NCBI GenBank assembly: GCA_965216335.1 | Contig: OZ244154.1 | Location: forward strand, 1,364,001 to 1,428,000 | Length of the DNA stretch: 64,000 nt | Source: JAHEJE01 sp965216335 | Lineage (GTDB): Bacteria > Pseudomonadota > Alphaproteobacteria > Rhizobiales > Aestuariivirgaceae | Direction of reading: 5' to 3' | Part shown: positions 42,420 to 51,445 of the stretch, piece by piece | Position numbering within the stretch: position 1 is the first letter of the stretch | Layout: each line of letters begins with the position of its first letter | Position numbers and translations under genes: made by a program | The notes under the pieces: generated by a model | Seen by the model: the letters and a program-made list of their open reading frames with translations, nothing else | The model's database searches: none | Told to the model about the DNA's origin: nothing

Positions 42420-42680
42420 ATGGCCATTGGCGACACCATTGAAGTCAACGACAGCATGCAGTCCGGTTACCGGTACGAACTGGTGCGTCCGGTGGGACAA
42501 CAGTTCGATGCCGGTTTTCAGCCCCACTATTCGCCGAAGGAAATGCTGCAAATGGGCGTGGCCAGACAATCTTACTGCAAAGAGAAAGGATCAAACGACA
42601 CACACTCGAAAACCGGCGCTTGCACCACCGCAGAGCAGCCGCATAAAATGATCAACCAGATGAGCCAAATACTCTCTTAG
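42420..42680 (+). CDS. Truncated protein related to a stress-locus unknown
   Basis: An 86-codon frame with GGAGG before its ATG. The first 45 residues (DTIEVNDSMQSGYRYELV, FDAGFQPHYSPKEMLQMGV) look like the start of a longer alphaproteobacterial family in which PKEML is followed by GVFGGKYMTDC. Here the sequence departs after MGV into ARQSYCKEKG and ends soon after, 59 bases before the IS256-type element. It is probably a gene remnant. The comparison with the family is from memory. Confidence 0.5.
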   Translation: MAIGDTIEVNDSMQSGYRYELVRPVGQQFDAGFQPHYSPKEMLQMGVARQSYCKEKGSNDTHSKTGACTTAEQPHKMINQMSQILS

Positions 42681-42738
42681 CTCAGCCTGCAGATTGTCCC
42701 AAAACATCTGACGACGGACAGCTTGTCAGGTAGTGTCC

Positions 42739-44040
42739 AGAGTCTTTCGCACTTTTTGTCATGCGACGGCGGTTCCTTGGGGTTGGTTTTTCATTGCAGT
42801 CAGCGGGTCCATGTTCATGTAGCGCCTCGTTGACCACTGGGTTCCAGCAATGTGTCTCAACCTGGCTGCAGCCAGGTTGAGACAGGATTGTCCGTCCGGG
42901 AAAGCCCCGACCACCCTGGTTCGCCGTCTGATCTCGCGCATCAGCCGCTCCAGCGGATTGTTGGTGCGCAACTTGATCCAGTGACTGTCCGGGAACGCAT
43001 AGAAGGTCAGCGTCTCGCCAATCTTGTCCTCAACCAGCTCTGCCGCCTTGCCCATGCGCTGGCGGCGCAGCTCGGCCGCGACCGCTTCGGCCTTGTCGGT
43101 GGCCGCCTGCCGGTTCTCCTGGGCATGGATGGCCTTCAGCATGTGGCTCACCTGGCGCATCTTGCCTGCCGGCACATGACTGAAGACATTGCGATAGAAA
43201 TGCACCATGCAGCGCTGCCACCGGGTCTCGGGCAGATAGTCGGCAACGCTCTCCACCAGGCCACGACAGGCGTCTGATACCACCAGCTCCACACCATTCA
43301 GGCCCCGGTCCACCAGATGGCGCAGGAACGACGACCATCCGGACTTGTCCTCCTTGGCCCCCTCGCAGATGCCCAGAACCTCGCGATAGCCATCCGAGGT
43401 CACGCCAATCGCCACCAGCAGCGAGACGTTGCGCACCTCACCGGCCCATGAGCGCTTCATCACGATACCATCGAGAAAGACATACGGATGTGAGCCCTCA
43501 ATCGGCTTGTGGCGCCATTCCTCGATCTTGGCATAGATCTTCTTGTTGAGGTTCGACACCGTCGACGGGCTCACCCGCGTGCCCCACAGCGCCTCGGTGA
43601 TGTCTTCGACCCGGCGCACCGAAACACCCGCCAGATACATCTCGATCAAAGCTTCCTCGACGCTGCTCTCGCGGCGCTGGTAGCGTTCTATGATCGCCGT
43701 CTCGAATGTTTGTCGCCGCAGCTTCGGCACCTTCAGCTTGACCGCGCCGGCCTTGGTGTGAAGCGACCGGTCGTAGCTGCCAGCGCGTGTGTCGGTCCGA
43801 GCCTCACTGCGCTCATACCGGCCAGCCCCGCACAACCGGTCGGCCTCGGCATCCAGCATCGCATTCAAGGCTTCTTCAACCGTGCCGCGCACCATCTCGC
43901 CAAGGTGATCGCGTATCCGCGCCTCGTCGATCTGGATCACCTGACCCATCGCCTTGGTCTCCGTATCATCACTCATCGTCTCGCTCCTCTCACTCAGTGT
44001 GAAAGGAACCACCGCATCAGGCAAATGTGCGAAAGACTCT
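42739..44040. mobile_element. IS256-family insertion sequence
   Basis: The element is bounded by perfect 14-base terminal inverted repeats, AGAGTCTTTCGCAC at 42739-42752 and its complement at 44027-44040, with weaker similarity continuing inward. It carries one transposase gene on the minus strand. The 8-9 bases outside each end (TAGTGTCC on the left, CTACGTTA on the right) do not match, so no target-site duplication is visible. Confidence 0.85.
42759..43976 (-). CDS. IS256-family transposase
   Basis: A 405-residue mutator-type DDE transposase. The first catalytic aspartate is in YVFLDGIVMKRSW, the second in VELVVSDACRGLVESV, and the glutamate in RTNNPLERLMREIRRRTRVVG. The family signature ETRWQRCMVHFYRNVFSHV is intact. 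The ATG at 43976 has GGAG at 8 bases. The frame is complete, so the element may be active. Confidence 0.93.
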   Translation of the reverse strand: MSDDTETKAMGQVIQIDEARIRDHLGEMVRGTVEEALNAMLDAEADRLCGAGRYERSEARTDTRAGSYDRSLHTKAGAVKLKVPKLRRQTFETAIIERYQRRESSVEEALIEMYLAGVSVRRVEDITEALWGTRVSPSTVSNLNKKIYAKIEEWRHKPIEGSHPYVFLDGIVMKRSWAGEVRNVSLLVAIGVTSDGYREVLGICEGAKEDKSGWSSFLRHLVDRGLNGVELVVSDACRGLVESVADYLPETRWQRCMVHFYRNVFSHVPAGKMRQVSHMLKAIHAQENRQAATDKAEAVAAELRRQRMGKAAELVEDKIGETLTFYAFPDSHWIKLRTNNPLERLMREIRRRTRVVGAFPDGQSCLNLAAARLRHIAGTQWSTRRYMNMDPLTAMKNQPQGTAVA

Positions 44041-44424
44041 CTACGTTATCGCTTGTCACGGGCATCCAGGGGCAGCAAATGCTGGAATCAGTGTCCCTGG
44101 GTTGCCGGCACAAGCCCGGCGTCGCGCACTCTGGCGAAATTCATGCAACGCCTCTTAACGAATTGAAAGGTTGTACTTTGTAGGCCCCGCCCATCATGGG
44201 CACCACAGACAAGCGGTGCCCGGAAGTCGGCAATTCCGAACCGCTTGACCGGCTTCTCGCGCTCGCTCGACAGCGTCGGGCGGCATCTTTGGCCAAGCGG
44301 ACCTCGGGCACGCCTCGGCCTTGACCGGATGGTGCGAACCGGCAGCTCGAGACAGGTCGCCGGTAGGGAGTTGCAAGTCAGCTTGAATTGCTCAGGCACG
44401 GCCATTCCTGACGATCCCTCGTAC
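44041..44424. other. Gene-free stretch between IS element and TRAP operon
   Basis: About 380 bases without a convincing coding frame. It contains the second copy of a dispersed repeat (44161-44237) and a GC-rich segment (GGGCATCCAGGGGCAGCAAATGC) of the kind seen in alphaproteobacterial intergenic repeats. It lies beyond the dctM stop and may contain its terminator, but no T-run hairpin was found. Confidence 0.45.
44161..44237 (-). repeat. Degenerate dispersed repeat, copy 2
   Basis: The reverse complement aligns with 34298-34374; both hold CCGGGCACCGC and ATGATGGGC in the same order. Both copies lie in gene-free DNA about 10 kb apart in opposite orientation. Confidence 0.6.
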
Positions 44425-45741
44425 CTATTTGCCAACCAGAAACAGCGTGATCACCGGAAACAGAACCAGCAGCACGACGCGTACCAGATCGGACAGGACG
44501 AAATAGCCCACGGCCTTGTAGGTCTCCACAATCGGGGTTTGGAAATCCATCGTATTGATGACAAACAGGTTCATGCCGACCGGCGGTGTAATCAGGCCGA
44601 CCTCAACCACGATCAGCACCAGGATACCGAACCAGATCGCAACATGCTCCTGGCTCATGCCGAAATCGAGCACCAGGATCACCGGGAAAAAGATCGGAAC
44701 CGTCAGGAGGATCATTGAAAGACTATCCATCAGGCAACCGAAAATCAGATAGAAAATCAGGATCAGCCAGAGCACCGTCCAGGGGCTGAAGCCCTGAGTG
44801 ACGACATAACTTGACAGCTGCTGCGGCACTTCGGTGAAGGCGAGAAATCCATTATAGAATGCAGCGCCGAGAATGATGAAGAACACCATTGCGGTGCTCT
44901 TGGCGGTGACAATGAAACTCTCGATAAGCGTTTCGCGGGTCAGCCCGCCATTGATAAGCGCGATGAGTCCCGTACCGAAGGCGCCCACAGCCGCGCCTTC
45001 GGTGGGTGTGAACCATCCGAGATAGATGCCGCCCACAACGAGGCTGAACACCAGGATCACGGGCCAGACCTTCAACAATGCCCGAAACCGCTCGGCCATG
45101 GGTACCGCGTCCCGGGTTCCGGCAGCGTCAGGATGGATGCGAACATAAACTGAAATGGCAATCACATAACCCACAGCCGCCAAGAGGCCAGGGATGACCG
45201 CGGCTTGAAACAGCTTGGCAATGTTCTGTTCGGTCAATATGGCGTAGATCACCAGCACGACCGAGGGCGGGATCAGGATGCCGAGTGTTCCGCCCGCCGC
45301 CAGCGTGGCGGTCGAGAAGCCGCCTGCATAGCCATACTGCTTGAGTTCCGGCAAGGCGACACGGCCCATCGTGGCTGCCGTGGCAAGCGAGCTTCCGCAG
45401 ATCGCGCCAAAACCTGCACACGCGCCGATGGACGCCATTGCGACACCGCCCCGCCGATGGCCGAGGAACCCCTCAGCCGCCTTGAACAAGGCCGAACTCA
45501 TTCCTCCAAGGGTAGCAAAGTGACCCATCAGCAGGAACATCGGCACGATCGACAAGGAATAGCTGGAAAATGTCGAATAGGTCTCGCTCTTGAGCCGTGC
45601 AAGGGGGATGTTGGTGCTGCCGGTGACAATGGCCAATCCGACCATGCCGACCAGAAACATCGCCAGCCCGATCGGGATGCGAATGAAGATCAACATCATC
45701 AGGACCGGGAACGACAGGAGGCCAACTTCAAGCGCGCTCAT
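44425..45741 (-). CDS. dctM: TRAP transporter large permease (DctM)
   Basis: A 438-residue DctM-type membrane protein with about twelve hydrophobic segments. Family motifs are IRIPIGLAMFLVGMVGLA, GACAGFGAICGSSLATAATMG, LAAGGTLGILIPPSVVLVIYA and GLITPPVGMNLFVIN. It works with DctQ and a periplasmic DctP to import an organic acid using the sodium gradient. It overlaps dctQ by 4 bases. Downstream position to an aromatic-degradation cluster suggests an aromatic or 2-oxo acid as substrate. Confidence 0.95.
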   Translation of the reverse strand: MSALEVGLLSFPVLMMLIFIRIPIGLAMFLVGMVGLAIVTGSTNIPLARLKSETYSTFSSYSLSIVPMFLLMGHFATLGGMSSALFKAAEGFLGHRRGGVAMASIGACAGFGAICGSSLATAATMGRVALPELKQYGYAGGFSTATLAAGGTLGILIPPSVVLVIYAILTEQNIAKLFQAAVIPGLLAAVGYVIAISVYVRIHPDAAGTRDAVPMAERFRALLKVWPVILVFSLVVGGIYLGWFTPTEGAAVGAFGTGLIALINGGLTRETLIESFIVTAKSTAMVFFIILGAAFYNGFLAFTEVPQQLSSYVVTQGFSPWTVLWLILIFYLIFGCLMDSLSMILLTVPIFFPVILVLDFGMSQEHVAIWFGILVLIVVEVGLITPPVGMNLFVINTMDFQTPIVETYKAVGYFVLSDLVRVVLLVLFPVITLFLVGK

Positions 45742-46319
45742 TCCGGGGACTCCGTTCCCCTCCCGACAATCCTGCGGTCGAGCACGAATTCAGCGGTGCG
45801 CATGCAGGCCATGCAGACGCCCGCGACCGCAGCCAGGACCGCGCCGACCAGGCTGAGCGCATAAGCCCACCAGACTGGGAACTGCAGAAGAAACGTGGTT
45901 TCGCCATACCGCCGCTTGGACATCATGCCATCGAACAGGCGCACGGCGATCAGGATCAGCACCAGTGCGAAAATGATCTCGGTTACCATCACGAGAAAAC
46001 CGCTAAGTCTGCGCGGAAAATAATCTGCCACGATATCCACGGTGGCATGGCTGGAAGTGATCTGGCAAAGCGGCAGCGACGCAAAGATGGCAAAAGCCAC
46101 CCCCGCCTCGACCAGTTCGAAATCTCCGGTAATCGGGCCGATACCCAAATCGAGCGCCCATTTCGACAGACCCGGCATCAACTGGCCGAACCAACCGTGG
46201 AGCATCCCGTTCAGCGAGCGCCCAAGGACCGACAGGCAGGTCAGGATGATCAGGATGGCGAGTACCGATCCGCCCAGAACCGCCATGGCCCGCGCTGCTC
46301 TTTCCATCACCTGGTGCAT
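45738..46319 (-). CDS. dctQ: TRAP transporter small permease (DctQ)
   Basis: A 193-residue four-helix membrane protein of the DctQ family: MAVLGGSVLAILIILTCLSV, LVEAGVAFAIFASLPLCQITSSH and VWWAYALSLVGAVLAAVAG. GGAGG stands 4-5 bases before the ATG at 46319. It overlaps dctM and follows dctP by 70 bases, the standard P-Q-M order. Confidence 0.9.
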   Translation of the reverse strand: MHQVMERAARAMAVLGGSVLAILIILTCLSVLGRSLNGMLHGWFGQLMPGLSKWALDLGIGPITGDFELVEAGVAFAIFASLPLCQITSSHATVDIVADYFPRRLSGFLVMVTEIIFALVLILIAVRLFDGMMSKRRYGETTFLLQFPVWWAYALSLVGAVLAAVAGVCMACMRTAEFVLDRRIVGRGTESPE

Positions 46320-46389
46320 CGAGACCTCCGTGATCGTTCTGGGACGCCGGGAAAAATGCCGCGCCAAAGTGATGGCGCGGCATTAAAGG

Positions 46390-47421
46390 TCATTTGTACT
46401 CGGACATCAACTTCTTGGCTTCGTCGATCAGTGCCTGACCATCGATCCCCAATCCTTTCATCTCTGCAACCCAGGCAGCCGTAACAGGGGCAGCAGCCTT
46501 GGCCCATTCAGCCGATTGCCCGGCATCGAGCGTGATGATGTTGTTGCCGCGATCGACAGCCAACTGACGCGACGGCGCGTCATAGTCCTGTTGTGTCCCA
46601 CCGGCGAAAACCGAGAACTTCATTCCGGAATTCTCGTCAATCACAGCTTTCAGGTCATCGGGCAGGCTGTTGTACTTGTCGTGGTTCATCACCAGCACGA
46701 AGGTGACGGTGTACATCATCGGGCCGGTGAATTCGGTATGATTGCTGACCAGTTCCGGCACTTTCAACGCCTTGGTCACCTCCCATGGGATGGTCGTGCC
46801 ATCGATCACCTTCTTGGACAGAGCCTCCGGTACCGCAGGAACCGGCATGCCGACCGGGGTCGCGCCGAGCTCTTTGAGAAGCGCATTGACCTGCCGCGAA
46901 GCGCCGCGGATTTTCATCCCGTTCATGTCTGCAGGCGTTGTCACAGGCTTCGACGTGTGGATCACCCCGGGCCCATGGACCCAGACGCCCAGTACCTTGA
47001 CGTCCTTGAATTCGGTCTTCTCCATGTGCTCGCCCATCATTTGCCAGAAGGCGGATGATGCAGCGCGCGCATCGGTGACGAGGAAGGGCAGCTCGAACAC
47101 TTCGGTCGATGGGAATCGGCCAGGCGTATAACCGACCACATTCCAGGTAATATCGATTTGGCCGTCGATCACCTGATCGATGAGTTCAGGTGGTTTGCCG
47201 CCGAGCTGCATCGAGGCAAACCTCTTTATCTTGATACGGTCTCCTGATGCCTTCTCGACATCGTCGGCCCACACGTCGATGATCTTACTCGGGATCGTTG
47301 CCTGCGCCGGCAAGAAGCTCTGCAAATTGAAAGTGAAGTCTGCAGCCTGGGCTGCAAGGGGTAGGCACAGCGCCAGCACGGCGCCTCCCATCAGCCCCTT
47401 AAGCGATTTCAACAAGGACAT
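46390..47421 (-). CDS. dctP: TRAP transporter solute-binding protein (DctP)
   Basis: A 343-residue periplasmic binding protein with a signal peptide (GGAVLALCLPLAAQAAD). DctP-family features include GDRIKIKRFASMQLGGKPPELIDQV, PADMNGMKIRGASRQVNALLKELGA (the conserved arginine that binds the carboxylate) and WEVTKALKVPE. The ATG at 47421 begins the signal. It is the first gene of the transporter operon. The family predicts a carboxylate ligand; an aromatic acid is inferred from the neighbouring pathway. Confidence 0.93.
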   Translation of the reverse strand: MSLLKSLKGLMGGAVLALCLPLAAQAADFTFNLQSFLPAQATIPSKIIDVWADDVEKASGDRIKIKRFASMQLGGKPPELIDQVIDGQIDITWNVVGYTPGRFPSTEVFELPFLVTDARAASSAFWQMMGEHMEKTEFKDVKVLGVWVHGPGVIHTSKPVTTPADMNGMKIRGASRQVNALLKELGATPVGMPVPAVPEALSKKVIDGTTIPWEVTKALKVPELVSNHTEFTGPMMYTVTFVLVMNHDKYNSLPDDLKAVIDENSGMKFSVFAGGTQQDYDAPSRQLAVDRGNNIITLDAGQSAEWAKAAAPVTAAWVAEMKGLGIDGQALIDEAKKLMSEYK

Positions 47422-47640
47422 AATTACCTCCCTCGGGTTTTTGGCGGATGCGGGAAATTTCCGGTTCGTACGCATCCCCATACGAAGCGGAGGCACGGGC
47501 AGAAGAGTTCCGCGTGCCCAAAAAATGGACGAACCCGGGCATCACTCCGGACCCCGGTTGAACACATCGGCGGTCCAGTCCGGCGTTTGGAAATATGGCC
47601 GCAAGGCGGGGATTGTTTCGCAGCGTATGGTTTCTGGCAC

Positions 47641-47656
47641 CTAGAGCCTTTTTTGG
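47641..47656 (+). repeat. Single copy of the CTAGAGCCTTTTTT repeat end
   Basis: CTAGAGCCTTTTTTGG matches the ends of the 169-bp inverted repeat at 21291-21459. No partner arm is seen nearby, so it may be a relic of a second copy. Confidence 0.55.
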
Positions 47657-47813
47657 TACTACCCGCTGCGACGGTAGTCTGGTTCCTAGTAAGCCGTTCC
47701 CCATACCATTGCCTTTTCCCTGGGCAACCTTGCCGCCCTGGTCCGATCCGGTCACCTGCCACCGGAAAATACCTTAGGGGCAATCCGGCGATCGCACAAA
47801 AGTCTAATTATGC

Positions 47814-47829
47814 ATTATAGTACTATAAT
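47814..47829. promoter_or_regulatory. Perfect palindrome, aromatic regulon
   Basis: ATTATAGTACTATAAT is a perfect 16-base inverted repeat. Its left half ATTATAGTAC recurs at 48219-48228 and, with one change, at 61196-61205. It is a candidate repressor or activator site. Confidence 0.65.
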
Positions 47830-48210
47830 ACCGCTTATCAAACGAAAAAGTGGCCCGAAGGATTGGGCGCAAGTTCGCGTACAAACCGCGCCAGAGGCGC
47901 CAACAGACCAGACCATTGCGAAGGCCAGGTCAGAGCAACCCGGCCTGAGCCGACGGGACGCGTCACGGATTTTCATTGACCGTTGCACGGTTGACGAGAT
48001 GGCGGCGATGCAGCGCGGCGGTGTCGCATTCCTGAATCCGCCCGCCGTTAATTGCGATGCAGACGACAGGCGCACTGCTCAAGTGAGACCTCTCTCATCA
48101 GCGCGGCGCCGTAGGGACAACTAGACCCTACTCCATGTCGGCCACACACGGTCATCATGACGCGTGGGTCACGTCAATTCTCTGCCCGGTCCGAGAGTGG
48201 CCTTGTCTTG

Positions 48211-48234
48211 AAATACGTATTATAGTACGAATAT
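48211..48234. promoter_or_regulatory. Operator-like site before the thioesterase-padB operon
   Basis: AAATACGTATTATAGTACGAAT (48211-48232) contains the perfect palindrome AATACGTATT and the half-site ATTATAGTAC. The 22-base core differs at only two positions from the site at 61188-61209. It lies 44-67 bases before the start at 48278. Confidence 0.7.
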
Positions 48235-48277
48235 GCAGAATTAAGTGCGAAAACTCTTCCATATGAGGTGTCGGGTG

Positions 48278-48688
48278 ATGAAGCAGAGTCTCAAGGCAGG
48301 CGTTACCGGCGTTCGCAAATTCACGATCGATGCGGGCCGGACAATCGACTTCATGGGGGACGACTGCCGCGTCTACGCAACGCCTGAACTGGTACGCGAC
48401 ATCGAAGTCACCTGCCGGGATCTGATGCTCGAACACGCCGAGGCAGGAGAGGACTCCGTCGGAGCCAACGTGTCCATCGTGCACAGCGCACCGACACCGC
48501 TCGGCATGGAGGTGAACATTACCGTTTCCGTCGCCGAGGTCGATCGGGCCAGAGTGGTGTTCGACATCTCAGCATCCGATTCCGTCGATACCATCTGCAC
48601 CGGTAAGCATGAACGCTTTGCCGTTCCTGTGGACAAGATAAGGCAGCGTATTCTGGGCAAAGCTGAACAGGCAGGTTCAGCCGGATAG
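48278..48688 (+). CDS. FlK-like hot-dog acyl-CoA thioesterase
   Basis: A 136-residue thioesterase of the fluoroacetyl-CoA thioesterase (FlK) group. The threonine in YATPELVRDIE, the glutamate in DLMLEHAEAGEDSVGANV and the histidine in SIVHSAPTPLGMEVNI match the T-E-H catalytic set. It is the first gene of the padB-type operon, 18 bases before it. A likely role is hydrolysis of an aryl-acetyl or aryl-glyoxylyl-CoA thioester, or release of trapped CoA; this is inference. The ATG at 48278 (MKQSLKAG) gives the family length. Confidence 0.82.
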   Translation: MKQSLKAGVTGVRKFTIDAGRTIDFMGDDCRVYATPELVRDIEVTCRDLMLEHAEAGEDSVGANVSIVHSAPTPLGMEVNITVSVAEVDRARVVFDISASDSVDTICTGKHERFAVPVDKIRQRILGKAEQAGSAG

Positions 48689-48706
48689 TCGAAAGGGCTG
48701 CAGACC

Positions 48707-51445
48707 ATGGCGAATGGATCGGCCAGTCAATCGGCTCAGGTGTCGAGTTACTGCTACCAGTGCGTCGCCGGGCCCGATCTGCTCAAGGTCGAGGTCGAGA
48801 ATGGCGTAGCGACCGAGGTGCGCCCAAATCCCTCAGCCGCGCAAGTTCATCCCGCCGGCGGCAAGGCATGTGTAAAGGCGTTCGGTCTCATTCAGAAGAC
48901 CTACAATCCGCACCGCATCCTGACGCCGATGAAACGCACCAACCCGCGTAAAGGGCGCAATGAGGATCCCGGCTTTGTCCCGGTGAGCTGGGACGAGGCG
49001 CTCGGAACCATCGCGCAAAAGCTCAACGCGGCCCGCAAGGCCGGCCTTACGGATGGGTCCGGCTTTCCTCGCATCGCCGCCAGCTTCGGCGGCGGCGGAA
49101 CACCGACCGCCTATATGGGAACCTTCCCGGCCTTTCTGGCCGCCTGGGGGCCGGTCGACATGAGCTTCGGCAGTGGCCAAGGGGTGAAATGCTATCACTC
49201 GGAACACCTTTACGGTGAACTATGGCATCGCGCCTTCACGGTCTCGCCCGACACGCCGCTGACCGAGCTGATCATCTCTTTCGGTGCCAACGTCGAGGCA
49301 TCAGGCGGCGTATGCGGCATCAGGCGCCACGCTGATGCGCGCGCCCGCGGCATCAAACGGATACAGGTCGAACCGCACCTGTCGGTGACCGGGGCATGTT
49401 CGGCAGAATGGGTGCCGATCCGCCCCAAGACCGACCCGGCGTTTCTGTTCGCCATGGTCTATGTGGTGCTGCATGAGATCGATCGCACGCGCCTCGACAT
49501 CGCCTTCCTGAAGGAGCGCACGTCTTCGCCGTACCTGCTGGCGCCGAACGGATACTATCTGCGTGACACGCGCACCGGCAAACCGCTGGTGTGGGACCTG
49601 AAGACCGGCAAGGCAGTTGCCTACGACACACCGGACATCGACCCGGCATTGGAAGGTGACTTCAAGGCGTCGGGCAAGGAAATCGGTCCCGATGACGCGG
49701 TGTGGAAACACCGGCAGGTCGACTGCAAGCCGGCCTTTAGCGCTCTTGTCGAGCACGTCCGCGACTACACGCCCGAGTGGGCTGGCAAGATTTGCGATGT
49801 CAGCCCGGACACTATCCGATCGGTCGCCAATCAGTTCATCGACCATGCCCGCATCGGCGAGACCATCGAGATCGACGGCAAGGTTTTGCCGTTCCGCCCG
49901 GTCGCGATCTCGCTCGGCAAGACGGTCAACAACGGCTGGGGCGGCTATGAGTGCTGCTGGGCCCGCACCCTGCTGGCCTGCCTGGTCGGCGGACTGGAAG
50001 TGCCCGGCGGTACGCTTGGCACCACAGTCAGGCTCAACCGGCCGGCCGACAACCGCTGGAGCAGCGTCTCGCCTGGGCCGGACGGCTTCATGCACTATCC
50101 GATGAACCCGACCAGGAAGGGCGAATGGCTGTCTCGCTCGCCATCGCGGCATGCCCATCGAACCCTGGTACCGTTGGCGGCCAATTCGCCCTGGAGCCAG
50201 GCGCTTGGGCCGACCCACCTGGCCTGGATGATGCAGAAGCAGGGCCTGGAGCATCTGCCCGAACCGACCCAGCCCGATGTGTGGTTTGTCTACCGCACAA
50301 ATCCGGCGATTTCGTTCTGGGATACCGAGGCGGTCTCTGCGGCCATGGCGCGGTTTCCCTTCACCGTCTGCTTTGCCTACACGCGCGACGAATCGAACCA
50401 TTTCGCCGACATCCTGCTGCCCGAATGCACTGACCTCGAAGGCTTGCAGTTGATCCGCATCGGCGGCTCGAAATATGTCGAGCAGTTCTGGGAGCATACC
50501 GGATTTGCCCTGCGCGATCCGGCCAGCGCACCGCAGGGCGAGGCGCGCGACTTTACCTGGATCGCCACCGAACTCGCCCAGCGCACGGGGCTGCTGGAAG
50601 ACTACAACGCGGCGATCAATCGCGGCGCCGCTGGCGTCCGGCTCTCCGGCGACGGGTTCGATTTCTCGCTCGAGACCGCGAAACGCCACAGCGTGGAAGA
50701 GGTCTGGGATGCCTGCTGCCGGGCGGCCAGCGCCGAGCTGACCGACGGGGCGGAAACCCAGGGGCTGGACTATTTCCGCGAACACGGCTTTCGGGTGCGG
50801 CCGTTTTCCAAGCAGCAGTGGTATCTCTATCCCGCACTGGAGGAACAGGGTCTGCGCTTCGAACTGCCCTACCAGGAACGGCTGCTGCGCATCGGCCGGG
50901 AACTTGCCGCGCGGCTGCACGAGCACGGCATCACCTGGTGGGACCGCCAGCTCGACGAATATGAAGCCCTGCCAAGCTGGCGCAACCTGCCCGGACTTTG
51001 GGAAGACGCGCTGAGCGAAAGTTTCGGCGTCGATATCGGCGACTATCCGTTCTGGCTGCTCACGGCCCGGTCGATGCAGTATTCCTGGGGCGGCAATGCC
51101 GGCATCCAGATAATCCATGAGGTAGCCGGCAACGTGGCCGGACATCGCGGGCTCATCATGAACCCCACTGCCGCAGAACGTCTAGGGATCGGCGAGGGCG
51201 ACGTCGTGGAGATCACCTCACCGCTTGGCAAGACTGAGGGTGCCGTCGTGCTGCGGCAAGGCATCCGCCCGGATACGCTGCTGATGGTCGGGCAGTTCGA
51301 CCACTGGGCGACGCCGTTTGCCAGAGACAACAAGGCCCCCAGCATGAATGCCCTGACGCCGATGATGCTGGAGCTGACCGATGCCACCGGGTCCGGGGCC
51401 GATCTGGTCAAGGTTGCCGTTCGGCGGATCGGCGGTGCGGCATGA
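48707..51445 (+). CDS. padB: Phenylacetyl-CoA:acceptor oxidoreductase-like molybdoenzyme (PadB type)
   Basis: A 912-residue molybdopterin oxidoreductase. The N-terminal Fe-S region has CYQC at residues 16-19 and KACVKAFG at residue 55; a third canonical cysteine is not at the usual place (GPD instead). A cysteine at about residue 162 (GQGVKCYHSEHL) is a candidate molybdenum ligand. SFGANVEASGG, ADILLPECTDLEG and GGNAGIQIIHEVAGNV are typical cofactor-binding parts. There is no Tat signal, so it is cytoplasmic, as expected for a CoA-thioester substrate. In Thauera PadBCD oxidises phenylacetyl-CoA to phenylglyoxylate. It overlaps the next gene by 4 bases. Confidence 0.8.
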   Translation: MANGSASQSAQVSSYCYQCVAGPDLLKVEVENGVATEVRPNPSAAQVHPAGGKACVKAFGLIQKTYNPHRILTPMKRTNPRKGRNEDPGFVPVSWDEALGTIAQKLNAARKAGLTDGSGFPRIAASFGGGGTPTAYMGTFPAFLAAWGPVDMSFGSGQGVKCYHSEHLYGELWHRAFTVSPDTPLTELIISFGANVEASGGVCGIRRHADARARGIKRIQVEPHLSVTGACSAEWVPIRPKTDPAFLFAMVYVVLHEIDRTRLDIAFLKERTSSPYLLAPNGYYLRDTRTGKPLVWDLKTGKAVAYDTPDIDPALEGDFKASGKEIGPDDAVWKHRQVDCKPAFSALVEHVRDYTPEWAGKICDVSPDTIRSVANQFIDHARIGETIEIDGKVLPFRPVAISLGKTVNNGWGGYECCWARTLLACLVGGLEVPGGTLGTTVRLNRPADNRWSSVSPGPDGFMHYPMNPTRKGEWLSRSPSRHAHRTLVPLAANSPWSQALGPTHLAWMMQKQGLEHLPEPTQPDVWFVYRTNPAISFWDTEAVSAAMARFPFTVCFAYTRDESNHFADILLPECTDLEGLQLIRIGGSKYVEQFWEHTGFALRDPASAPQGEARDFTWIATELAQRTGLLEDYNAAINRGAAGVRLSGDGFDFSLETAKRHSVEEVWDACCRAASAELTDGAETQGLDYFREHGFRVRPFSKQQWYLYPALEEQGLRFELPYQERLLRIGRELAARLHEHGITWWDRQLDEYEALPSWRNLPGLWEDALSESFGVDIGDYPFWLLTARSMQYSWGGNAGIQIIHEVAGNVAGHRGLIMNPTAAERLGIGEGDVVEITSPLGKTEGAVVLRQGIRPDTLLMVGQFDHWATPFARDNKAPSMNALTPMMLELTDATGSGADLVKVAVRRIGGAA

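Larger units (their letters stand above)
47422..48277. other. Divergent promoter region of the aromatic island
   Basis: This 855-base stretch holds no supported gene; a 104-codon frame at 47810-48124 has no ribosome-binding site or motif. It contains the repeat end CTAGAGCCTTTTTT (47641-47654) and two palindromic sites, 47814-47829 and 48211-48234, between the transporter operon and the padB-like operon. Confidence 0.6.

Noticed and set aside
47500..47530. GGCACG...CGTGCC hairpin next to AAAAAA as a terminator of the transporter operon
   Set aside because: It lies upstream of the first transporter gene, and on the minus strand the T-run precedes the stem, which is the wrong order.
47810..48124. 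104-codon open frame in the divergent promoter region
   Set aside because: It has no ribosome-binding site or motif, and its start lies on the palindrome at 47814; it reads as chance open frame.
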